Below, piece after piece: positions 1 through 6,043 of a stretch of DNA of 9,473 nucleotides. The notes beneath the pieces were generated by a model. It saw only the letters and a list, made by a program, of their open reading frames with translations. It was not told where the DNA came from and ran no database searches. Within the stretch, counting starts at the first letter, position 1. Each line of letters begins with the position of its first letter. This DNA is from Pseudomonadota bacterium. GTDB taxonomy: Bacteria; Pseudomonadota; Gammaproteobacteria; Steroidobacterales; Steroidobacteraceae. Made by a program: the position numbers and the translations under genes. Where the stretch lies: positions 1-9,473 of the forward strand of contig JAFEDW010000062.1 of the NCBI GenBank assembly GCA_018241455.1, read 5' to 3'.

Positions 1-1637
1 AGCACGGCCGCATCGATGTCGAGCCCGGTCGTGTCGAGGTCTTCGGGCCGCGGCAACAGGCCGATCGCGCCGTCGCGCGCGTCGACGCGGCCGGCGCAAC
101 GCTCGAGCATCCAGTGCAGCACGCGCAGGTTCTCGCCGTAACCGGGCCACAGGAATTTCCCCGCCGAGTCCTGGCGGAACCAGTTGACGTGGAAGATGCG
201 CGGCGCGTGGCGCAGGCGCTCGCCCATCGCCAGCCAGTGCGCGAAGTAGTCGCCGAAGTTGTAGCCGGCGAAGGGTTTCATCGCCATCGGGTCGCGGCGC
301 ACGATTCCGACCTGGCCGGTGGCCGCGGCGGTGGTTTCGGAGGCCACCGAGGCGGCGACGAGTACGCCGTGCCGCCAGCTGCGCGCTTCGTAGACGAGCG
401 GCGCTAGTTCGCGCCGGCGCCCGCCGAAGATCAGCGCCGAGATCGGCACGCCGTACGGGTCCTCGGCGGCCGGGCTGTAGCTCGGATTCTGCTGGGCGGA
501 AACGGTGAAGCGCGAATTCGGATGCGCTGCCGGGCCGTTGGCCGGATCAAAGGGCTTGCCGGTCCAATCGATGACTGGCACGTGCTTCTTGCGGCCTTCC
601 CACCACGGTTCCTGGTCCGCGGTGAGCGCCACGTTGGTGAAGATCGCGTCGTGGCTGATCATGTCGAAGGCGTTACGGTTCGTGGCACGGTTCGTGCCGG
701 GCACGACGCCGAAATAGCCGCTCTCGGGATTGATCGCCCACAGGCGTCCGTCGGGTCCCGGCTGGAGCCAGGCGATGTCGTCGCCGATCGTGAAGATCTT
801 CCAGCCCGGGAGCGATTCGGGCGGGATCAGCATCGCGAGGTTGGTCTTGCCGCAGGCCGACGGGAACGCCGCCGCGACATAGTGAGTTTCACCGGCCGGA
901 TTCTGCAGCCCGACGATCAGCATGTGCTCGGCCAGCCAGCCCTCGCTGCGCGCCTGGTAGCTCGCGATGCGCAGCGCGTGGCATTTCTTGCCGAGCAGTG
1001 CATTGCCGCCGTAGCCCGAACCGTAGCTCTCGATCGCGAGCTCCTCCGGGTAATGCATGATGAAGCGGCGCTTGGGGTCGAGCTCGCCGGTCGAATGCAG
1101 GCCCCGCACGAAGCGGCCGCCCTCGGTGGCGATGCGCTCGAGCGCCGCGCGGCCCATGCGCGTCATCAATCCCATGTTCAGCACCACGTAGGCGCTGTCG
1201 GTGATCTCGACGCCGCAGCGTGCGTACGGCGAGTCGAGCGGACCCATGCAGTAGGGCACCACATACATCGTGCGGCCGCGCATCGAGCCCCTGAACAGCT
1301 CGCGCATCTGCGCGCGCGCCTGTGCCGGCGCCATCCAGTTGTTGTTGGGGCCCGCGTCTTCCTGCGACGGGGTGCAGACGAAGGTCAGGTGCTCGACTCG
1401 AGCCACATCGGTCGGGTCCGAGCGGTACAGATAGCAGCGCGGGAAGGTGTCGGGGTTCAGCGGTTGCAGTTCGCCCCGGGCGACCAGTTCGGCACGCAGC
1501 GCATCGCGTTCGGCTTCCGAGCCATCGCACCAGTGGACGCGTTGGGCTTCGGTCAGCGCCGCGACCTCGGCGACCCAGGCGGCGACGTTTTTGCTGATTT
1601 CGGGCAGAGATGCGAGGGTATGGGGGGCGCTCGCCAT
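1..1637 (-). CDS. pckG: Phosphoenolpyruvate carboxykinase (GTP), 3' end outside window
   Basis: Cytoplasmic enzyme that converts oxaloacetate and GTP to phosphoenolpyruvate, GDP and CO2, the entry step of gluconeogenesis. The minus-strand frame is open from the ATG at 1637 to the window edge, giving 545 residues; family members run about 600-620, so roughly 60 C-terminal residues are missing. The GTP-type signature FPSACGKTN lies at residues 258-266, with the reactive P-loop Cys262 and Lys264. Also visible are GGNALLGKK (210-218), the metal-site IGDDIAWL segment shortly after the P-loop, and the early VCTPSQEDAGPNNNW block. The last visible stretch, LDTTGLDID, matches the family near its C-terminus. 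The start is supported by an AAGGA Shine-Dalgarno sequence six bases upstream. The gene diverges from the helicase gene. The ATP-type enzyme (PckA) is excluded by the P-loop form. Confidence 0.97.
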   Translation of the reverse strand, partial: MASAPHTLASLPEISKNVAAWVAEVAALTEAQRVHWCDGSEAERDALRAELVARGELQPLNPDTFPRCYLYRSDPTDVARVEHLTFVCTPSQEDAGPNNNWMAPAQARAQMRELFRGSMRGRTMYVVPYCMGPLDSPYARCGVEITDSAYVVLNMGLMTRMGRAALERIATEGGRFVRGLHSTGELDPKRRFIMHYPEELAIESYGSGYGGNALLGKKCHALRIASYQARSEGWLAEHMLIVGLQNPAGETHYVAAAFPSACGKTNLAMLIPPESLPGWKIFTIGDDIAWLQPGPDGRLWAINPESGYFGVVPGTNRATNRNAFDMISHDAIFTNVALTADQEPWWEGRKKHVPVIDWTGKPFDPANGPAAHPNSRFTVSAQQNPSYSPAAEDPYGVPISALIFGGRRRELAPLVYEARSWRHGVLVAASVASETTAAATGQVGIVRRDPMAMKPFAGYNFGDYFAHWLAMGERLRHAPRIFHVNWFRQDSAGKFLWPGYGENLRVLHWMLERCAGRVDARDGAIGLLPRPEDLDTTGLDIDAAV

Positions 1638-1643
1638 GTCGTA

Positions 1644-1648
1644 TCCTT
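1644..1648 (-). promoter_or_regulatory. Ribosome binding site of pckG
   Basis: AAGGA on the minus strand, six bases before the ATG at 1635-1637. It fixes the pckG start. It is among the better Shine-Dalgarno matches in the window. Confidence 0.75.
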
Positions 1649-1661
1649 GGCGGGGTACACG

Positions 1662-1667
1662 ATTATA
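1662..1667 (-). promoter_or_regulatory. Probable -10 element of pckG promoter
   Basis: A perfect TATAAT on the minus strand. Transcription would start near 1655, leaving a leader of about 18 bases that contains the AAGGA site. No good -35 hexamer is found at 17 bases spacing (GGGGTT there), so the promoter may need an activator or rely on the -10 alone. Confidence 0.5.
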
Positions 1668-1696
1668 CGGTGCCGCCGGGCGTGAACCCCACACAA

Positions 1697-1710
1697 TCGA
1701 TTGCAATCGA
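1697..1710. repeat. 14-bp perfect palindrome upstream of helicase gene
   Basis: TCGATTGCAATCGA reads identically on both strands. It overlaps a second perfect palindrome, CAATCGATTG (1694-1703), so the heptamer CAATCGA occurs at 1694-1700 and 1704-1710, one helical turn apart. The block ends inside the GAGG ribosome binding site of the helicase gene and lies in the divergent intergenic region. It could be an operator for the helicase operon, the pckG promoter or both; no known regulator site is recognised, and it is not a CTGT-N8-ACAG LexA box. Confidence 0.45.
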
Positions 1711-1712
1711 GG
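1709..1712 (+). promoter_or_regulatory. Ribosome binding site of the helicase gene
   Basis: GAGG, four bases before the ATG at 1717. It supports that start over the upstream extension of the open frame, which runs back to 1447 antisense through the start of pckG. Confidence 0.6.
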
Positions 1713-1716
1713 CTTG

Positions 1717-3654
1717 ATGAGCGCGCTGGACGACATATTCCGGCCCGGCGGCACGCTGGCGCGCGCCTTCGAGGGCTTCGTCTCGCGCCCCTCGCAGCGG
1801 CGCATGGCGGCGCGCATCGCCGAGGCCCTCGAACGGCGCGAACACCTGCTGATCGAGGCGGGCACCGGCACCGGCAAGACCTTCGCCTACCTGGTGCCGG
1901 CACTGATGTCGGGGCTGCGGGTGCTCATTTCCACCGGCACGCGCACGCTGCAGGACCAGCTGTACACGCGCGACATTCCGTTGCTCGCCGGCGCGCTCGG
2001 ACGTCCGCTCACCACAGCATTGCTGAAGGGACGCGCCAATTACCTCTGCCTGGCCAAGCTGTCGGGCGGCGCGCAGCAGGCGTTGCTGGCCGACGAGGCA
2101 CCGACGCTGTTGGCGCAAGTGCGCGATTGGGCCGCGACGACGCGGAGCGGCGATCTGTCGGAAGTCGCCGCGCTGGGCGAATCGCATCCGCTGCGCGCGC
2201 AGCTGACCAGCACGCGCGAGGCCTGCACCGGTGCGCGCTGCGCCGAGTTCGCGCGTTGCCACGTGTTTGCAGCGCGCCGCGCCGCGCTCGAGGCCGACCT
2301 GGTGGTCGTCAATCACCATCTGCTGCTCGCCGACCTGGCACTGAAGGAAGAGGGCTTCGGCGAACTGCTGCCCGGCGTCGATGCGCTGATCCTCGATGAA
2401 GCGCACCAGCTGCCCGACCTGGCGGCCGAATTCTTCGGTGTGTCCTGCTCCAGCCGCCAGTTCGAAACACTGCTGCACGATGCGCGCGCCGAGCTGGCGG
2501 CGCTGAAAGTGCCGGCCGGCGCCATCGAAAAAGCGTCGCAGCTTCTGGAGCTGCCGCTGAAGGCTTTGCTGATACGTTTCGGCCGCCAGGAGCGGCGCCT
2601 GGCCTGGGAGGAACTCGGACCCGAGGCGCGTGCCGATTGCGCCGCGCTCCACGGCGCGCTCGGCGACTACGCCGGCGGCCTCGAGGCGCAGGGCGATGCC
2701 GCCGGCCTGGCGCAGTGCGCGGCGCGCGCCCGATCGCTGGCCGCCGACCTCGCGCAGGTCATGAGCGAGCCGGATGAAGCGCAGGCCGGCGGGGCGCGCG
2801 GCGTGGCGGTGAACGCGCGTGGCTTTGCGCTCTCGCTGCTCCCCTACGATATCTCGGCGCGCTTCCGCGGCCTCGTCGACCAGCACCCGAGCGCGTGGAT
2901 CTTCACCTCGGCCACGCTGGCGCTGGCCGGCAATTTCCAGCATTTTGCCACGCGCCTGGGGCTGGGAGACGCCGCGACGCTGTGCCTCGAGAGCCCGTTC
3001 GACTACGAGCGCCAGGCGCTGCTGTACCTGCCCGAAGCGTTGCCTGATCCGGCGTCGGGCGGCTACACCGAGGCGGTACTCGCCGCCGCGCGGCCGCTGC
3101 TCGAGGCGAGCGACGGCGGAGCGTTCCTGCTGTTCACCAGCCATCGCGCTCTGCGCATCGCGGCGCAGGCGCTGCGCGCCGCGGACTGGATCGGCGACTG
3201 GCCGCTGCTGGTGCAGAACGACGCGCCGCGCGAGCTGCTGCTGCGGCGCTTCCGCGAGTCGGGGCGCGCGGTGCTGCTCGGCACGGCGAGTTTCTGGGAA
3301 GGCGTCGACGTGCAGGGCGTGGCGCTGCGCCTCGTCGTCATCGACAAGTTGCCGTTCGCCTCGCCGGAAGATCCGCAGGTGCGGGCGCGCGCGCAGTACC
3401 TGCAATCGCAGGGCATCAACGCCTTTCGTGACTACCAGCTGCCCGAGGCGGCGCTGGCGCTCAAGCAGGGCGTCGGGCGTTTGATCCGCAGCGAGGAAGA
3501 TCGCGGCGTCGTCATGATCTGCGACCCGCGCTTGCTGACGCGCGGCTACGGGCGCGCCTTGTTGGCGGCGCTCCCACCGCTCCGTCCGACGCGCGGAGCG
3601 GACGAGGCGATCGCGATGCTCAAGCGGAGCGCACGCGAGCTGGAGCCGGCATGA
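1717..3654 (+). CDS. yoaA: ATP-dependent DNA helicase, YoaA/DinG family (XPD-like, iron-sulfur)
   Basis: A superfamily 2 DNA helicase of the XPD/DinG group, 645 residues (E. coli YoaA is close to this length). In order: Walker A AGTGTGKT (48-55), motif Ia STGTRTLQDQ (72-81), four cysteines suited to an iron-sulfur cluster (C111, C170, C175, C181), the DEAH box (227-230), FTSAT (396-400), GTASFWEGVDV (522-532) and the arginine-finger motif QGVGRLIR (584-591). Family members unwind forked DNA 5' to 3' using ATP; E. coli YoaA works with the polymerase III chi subunit to help repair stalled forks. The start at 1717 gives a normal N-terminus and has GAGG four bases upstream; an in-frame extension back to 1447 is rejected as antisense to pckG. 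The stop overlaps the tsaB start. YoaA is preferred over DinG because of size and the tsaB neighbour, as in E. coli. Confidence 0.93.
   Translation: MSALDDIFRPGGTLARAFEGFVSRPSQRRMAARIAEALERREHLLIEAGTGTGKTFAYLVPALMSGLRVLISTGTRTLQDQLYTRDIPLLAGALGRPLTTALLKGRANYLCLAKLSGGAQQALLADEAPTLLAQVRDWAATTRSGDLSEVAALGESHPLRAQLTSTREACTGARCAEFARCHVFAARRAALEADLVVVNHHLLLADLALKEEGFGELLPGVDALILDEAHQLPDLAAEFFGVSCSSRQFETLLHDARAELAALKVPAGAIEKASQLLELPLKALLIRFGRQERRLAWEELGPEARADCAALHGALGDYAGGLEAQGDAAGLAQCAARARSLAADLAQVMSEPDEAQAGGARGVAVNARGFALSLLPYDISARFRGLVDQHPSAWIFTSATLALAGNFQHFATRLGLGDAATLCLESPFDYERQALLYLPEALPDPASGGYTEAVLAAARPLLEASDGGAFLLFTSHRALRIAAQALRAADWIGDWPLLVQNDAPRELLLRRFRESGRAVLLGTASFWEGVDVQGVALRLVVIDKLPFASPEDPQVRARAQYLQSQGINAFRDYQLPEAALALKQGVGRLIRSEEDRGVVMICDPRLLTRGYGRALLAALPPLRPTRGADEAIAMLKRSARELEPA
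3642..3645 (+). promoter_or_regulatory. Ribosome binding site of tsaB inside the helicase gene
   Basis: GGAG five bases before the tsaB ATG at 3651, within the last helicase codons. With the ATGA stop/start overlap this indicates translational coupling. Confidence 0.65.
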
Positions 3655-4358
3655 AACTGCTGGCGCTCGACGCGGCGACCGAGTGGAGCAGCGTCGCGCT
3701 GTGGAACGAGGGCGAGCGATTCGCACGTGAACTGAAGGCCGAGCGCGGGCACGGCGAGCAGTTGCTGGCGATGGTCGATGCGTTGCTGGCGCAATCGGGG
3801 CTGGCGCTGGGCGGGCTCGATGCGATCGCGTTCGGACGCGGTCCGGGCGCATTTACCGGCTTGCGGCTGGCCGCCAGCCTCGCGCAAGGGCTGGCCTTTT
3901 CAGCCGGCCGGCCGGTGATCCCGGTCTCCAACCTGCGTGCGTTGGCGCAGCAGGCGCTGGGCGCCGCGGCCGAGGGCACGCGGGTGCTGGCCTGCCACGA
4001 CGCGCGCATGGGCGAAGTCTACTGGGCGGGATTCACGTCGGCCGATGGTTGTGCCGTGGCAGCCACCGAGGAAAGCGTCGCGCGACCGGAAGCCATGCTC
4101 GGGCCGGCGCGAGCCTGGCTCGATGCGGCCGCCGCATCGGTCACCGCCGGCGTCGGCAACGGCTTCGCGACCTACCCGGCGCTGGCGCCGCTGGCCGCGC
4201 GCCTTGCGCCCGTGCTGGCCGAGGCGCATCCGCGCGCCGGCGAAATCGCGCTGTTGGCGGCCCGCGATGGCCTCGAGGCAGCCGTCCCGCCCGAGCGGGC
4301 CTGGCCGGTCTACGTGCGCGATAATGTCGCGTTGACCATCGCGGAGCGATCGAACTGA
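3651..4358 (+). CDS. tsaB: tRNA threonylcarbamoyladenosine biosynthesis protein TsaB
   Basis: Partner subunit of the TsaB-TsaD-TsaE complex, which transfers the threonylcarbamoyl group to A37 of tRNAs that read ANN codons; acts in the cytoplasm. The protein has 235 residues, close to E. coli TsaB (231). It starts with the actin-like MKLLALDAATEWSSVAL strand, carries the family hallmark GRGPGAFTGLR (62-72), the DARMGEVYWA segment (117-126) and the C-terminal PVYVRDNVA block (219-227). It lacks the metal-binding histidines of the catalytic paralogue TsaD, as expected. The ATG overlaps the helicase stop by four bases (ATGA) and has GGAG at five bases, so the two genes are co-translated. The next gene begins one base after its stop. 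Confidence 0.96.
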   Translation: MKLLALDAATEWSSVALWNEGERFARELKAERGHGEQLLAMVDALLAQSGLALGGLDAIAFGRGPGAFTGLRLAASLAQGLAFSAGRPVIPVSNLRALAQQALGAAAEGTRVLACHDARMGEVYWAGFTSADGCAVAATEESVARPEAMLGPARAWLDAAAASVTAGVGNGFATYPALAPLAARLAPVLAEAHPRAGEIALLAARDGLEAAVPPERAWPVYVRDNVALTIAERSN

Positions 4359-4359
4359 C

Positions 4360-5280
4360 GTGCTGAGCGCCGATGCAACCGCCGCATTGATGCCGTACCC
4401 GGCACTCGTCGACGCGCTGCGCGCCGCGGCGCTCGAGATGGCCGCCGGCAAGATCCACTGTCCGCAGCGCCAGGTGTTGCCGATGGGCGAAGGCGGCGCG
4501 GTGTTGTCGATGGTTGCCGTGGCCGACGACCTGGCGGTGCACAAGCTGGTCACGGTCGTGCCGGGCAACGCGGCGCGCGCACTGCCGACGGTGCAGGGCC
4601 AGGTCAGCGTCGCGAGTTCAGTGAGCGGCGAACTGCTGTTGTCGCTGGATGGCGCGGCGGTCACCGGCTGCCGCACGGCGGCGCTGTCGATGCTCGGTGT
4701 CGCAACGCTGGTAAACGCCGCCCCGCGTGCCGCGCGCATCTACGGCACCGGCATTCAGGCGCACCACCATGTGCTCGCGCTCGCCGCGCTGTATCCGCGC
4801 TTGCGCGTCGAGGTGGTCGGACGCACGGTCGAGGCCGCAACCCGATTCTGCGCCGCGCACGCGCAGCAGTGCCCCTCGTTGGTCGTAGCGCCCGCGGTGC
4901 CGCCGGGCAACGACGTCGACCTGGTCATCACTTGCACGACCAGCCCGGAGCCCGTGTATCGCGAGGGCGCGAGGGCGCACCGGCTGGTCATTGCGGTCGG
5001 CGCCTACACGCCGCAGGCGGCAGAAGTCGCGGCCGCGACGGTGCGCGACAGCGCGCTGTACGTCGACGATCCCAGCAATGCGCGGGCCGAGGCCGGCGAC
5101 CTGCTGCGCGCCGGCGTCGATTGGCAGCAGGTGCGCTCGATTGCCCAGGCCATCGGCGTGCCGGCACCTGCAGGCCCCGTTCTGTACAAGACGGTCGGGA
5201 GCGCGGCCTGGGACCTGGCCGCCGCGCGCGTGGCCGTGGCGTCCAGCGGCTGTAACAAATCTGTCATGGGGCATCGCTAA
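4360..5280 (+). CDS. Ornithine cyclodeaminase/mu-crystallin family reductase, likely Δ1-pyrroline-2-carboxylate/Δ1-piperideine-2-carboxylate reductase
   Basis: 306 residues of the ornithine cyclodeaminase/mu-crystallin fold. Visible are the substrate-side block HKLVTVVPGN (61-70) with Lys62, DGAAVTGCRTAALSMLG (97-113) with Arg105, the NAD(P)-binding loop GTGIQAHH (129-136), VDDPSNARAEAGDLLRAGVDW (235-255) and LYKTVGSAAWDLAAARVA (275-292). This pattern resembles proteins annotated as bifunctional pyrroline/piperideine-2-carboxylate reductases (LhpI type), which make L-proline or L-pipecolate from the cyclic imino acids, rather than true ornithine cyclodeaminases; substrate is inferred. It starts with GTG one base after the tsaB stop; the nearest GGAG is 13 bases away, so translation is probably coupled. 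An ATG at 4390 is an alternative but would drop the usual N-terminal helix. Its last codons (297-303) contain the PHO box of the next gene. Confidence 0.85.
   Translation: MLSADATAALMPYPALVDALRAAALEMAAGKIHCPQRQVLPMGEGGAVLSMVAVADDLAVHKLVTVVPGNAARALPTVQGQVSVASSVSGELLLSLDGAAVTGCRTAALSMLGVATLVNAAPRAARIYGTGIQAHHHVLALAALYPRLRVEVVGRTVEAATRFCAAHAQQCPSLVVAPAVPPGNDVDLVITCTTSPEPVYREGARAHRLVIAVGAYTPQAAEVAAATVRDSALYVDDPSNARAEAGDLLRAGVDWQQVRSIAQAIGVPAPAGPVLYKTVGSAAWDLAAARVAVASSGCNKSVMGHR
5250..5267 (+). promoter_or_regulatory. PHO box (PhoB-binding site) upstream of phoB
   Basis: CTGTAAC-AAAT-CTGTCAT: two heptamers matching the PhoB half-site (consensus CTGTCAT, with CTGTAA variants) separated by four A/T bases, the standard PHO box layout, in an otherwise very GC-rich region. 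It lies inside the 3' end of the reductase gene and 46 bases before the phoB ATG. This is strong evidence that phoB is autoregulated by phosphate starvation. Confidence 0.9.
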
Positions 5281-5320
5281 CGTGGCGCCGCCCGGCCAGG
5301 CCCCAGCGTCCCCATGACAG
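5261..5320. repeat. 11-bp perfect inverted repeat spanning PHO half-site and phoB start codon
   Basis: The left arm CTGTCATGGGG (5261-5271) is the exact reverse complement of the right arm CCCCATGACAG (5310-5320), with a 38-base loop. A further four-base pairing, CGCT (5275-5278) with AGCG (5305-5308), could extend the stem after a small internal loop. The left arm contains the second PHO half-site; the right arm contains the phoB ATG. An alternative GGGGC (5268-5272) with GCCCC (5300-5304) pairing is possible. Confidence 0.8.
5278..5283 (+). promoter_or_regulatory. Probable -10 element of the PHO-box promoter
   Basis: TAACGT begins exactly 10 bases after the PHO box, the spacing I recall between PHO box and -10 in the E. 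coli phoA promoter. It matches TATAAT at only three positions, including the first TA and final T, as is common for activator-dependent promoters. It contains the TAA stop of the reductase gene. Transcription would start near 5290, giving a leader of about 24 bases. Confidence 0.5.
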
Positions 5321-6012
5321 CCAAGCATATTCTGATCGTCGAAGACGAGCGGCCGATCCGCGAGATGATCGCCTTCGGCCTGAAGCGCGCCGGCTTCGAG
5401 GTGCGCGAGGCCGAGGATAGCCGCTCAGCGCGCTCGGCCATGGCCGACCGCCGCCCGGACCTGATGCTGGTCGACTGGATGCTGCCCGACACCAGCGGCC
5501 TGGAGTTGACGCGCTCGCTCAAGCGCGAACGCGAGACCCGCGACCTGCCGATCATCATGCTGACGGCGCGCGCGGCCGAAGCCGACAAGGTGGCCGGCCT
5601 CGACGGCGGCGCCGACGATTACCTGACCAAGCCGTTCTCGCCGCGCGAGTTGCTGGCGCGTGTCAACGCGTTGCTGCGCCGCGCCTCGGGCCAGGACGAA
5701 GGCGAGGAAGTGGCGCGCGGCGCTTTGTTGCTGGATCGCGCTGGCCATCGCGTAAACTCCGGCGGACGACCGGTGGTCATGGGCCCCACGGAATACCGCC
5801 TGCTCGAGTTCTTCATGCTGCATCCCGACCGCGTCTACAGCCGCGAACAGCTCCTCGACCGGGTCTGGGGCGGCAACGTCTACGTCGAAGAGCGCACGAT
5901 CGACGTGCACATCCGCAGGCTCCGCAAGGCGCTCGAGGAATTCGGTTGCGACCAGTACATCCAGACCGTGCGTGGCACGGGTTACCGCTTTTCGGTGCGC
6001 GTAGAGGAATAG
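5314..6012 (+). CDS. phoB: Phosphate regulon response regulator PhoB
   Basis: OmpR/PhoB-type transcription factor of 232 residues (E. coli PhoB is 229). The receiver domain (about 1-122) shows the acidic pair Glu10/Asp11, phospho-acceptor Asp54 in LMLVDWMLP, Thr84 and Lys106 in TKPFSP. The winged-helix domain (about 133-230) carries the recognition helix VEERTIDVHIRRLRKAL (191-207), nearly identical to that of E. coli PhoB, and ends in TVRGTGYRFS. Phosphorylated by PhoR, it binds PHO boxes and activates phosphate-scavenging genes. A PHO box directly upstream implies autoregulation. The ATG gives the standard MTAKHILIVEDE start, but no good Shine-Dalgarno is present (only CCAGG, 13 bases away), and the start codon lies in an inverted-repeat arm. 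The gene precedes phoR by 31 bases. Confidence 0.97.
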   Translation: MTAKHILIVEDERPIREMIAFGLKRAGFEVREAEDSRSARSAMADRRPDLMLVDWMLPDTSGLELTRSLKRERETRDLPIIMLTARAAEADKVAGLDGGADDYLTKPFSPRELLARVNALLRRASGQDEGEEVARGALLLDRAGHRVNSGGRPVVMGPTEYRLLEFFMLHPDRVYSREQLLDRVWGGNVYVEERTIDVHIRRLRKALEEFGCDQYIQTVRGTGYRFSVRVEE

Positions 6013-6033
6013 GCGTCGGCGCGATCCGCCGTA

Positions 6034-6043
6034 CACTGCAGTG
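6034..6043. repeat. 10-bp palindrome immediately before phoR ATG
   Basis: CACTGCAGTG is a perfect palindrome ending at the base before the phoR ATG. It overlaps TACACT (6032-6037), which matches TATAAT at four of six positions and sits six bases before the ATG. Whether it is an operator, a small RNA hairpin or chance is unknown. Confidence 0.3.

Noticed and set aside
522..1685. Long plus-strand open frame (387 codons) opposite pckG
   Set aside because: It is fully antisense to an unmistakable PEP carboxykinase. Its product is arginine/alanine/histidine-rich with no recognisable domain, as expected from the reverse frame of GC-rich codons.
1447..1716. N-terminal extension of the helicase by 90 codons
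   Set aside because: The extension overlaps the pckG start on the other strand, shows no helicase homology, and the ATG at 1717 has a ribosome binding site and gives the normal family length.
1638..1716. LexA box controlling the helicase operon
   Set aside because: No CTGT-N8-ACAG or TTAGTA-type LexA site is present; the palindrome there has a different sequence.
1663..3852. Minus-strand open frame of 729 codons opposite the helicase gene
   Set aside because: Low-complexity Arg/Gln/Ala-rich translation with no domain, lying across the clear helicase and the tsaB start. GC-rich coding bias on the real strand suppresses stops on the other.
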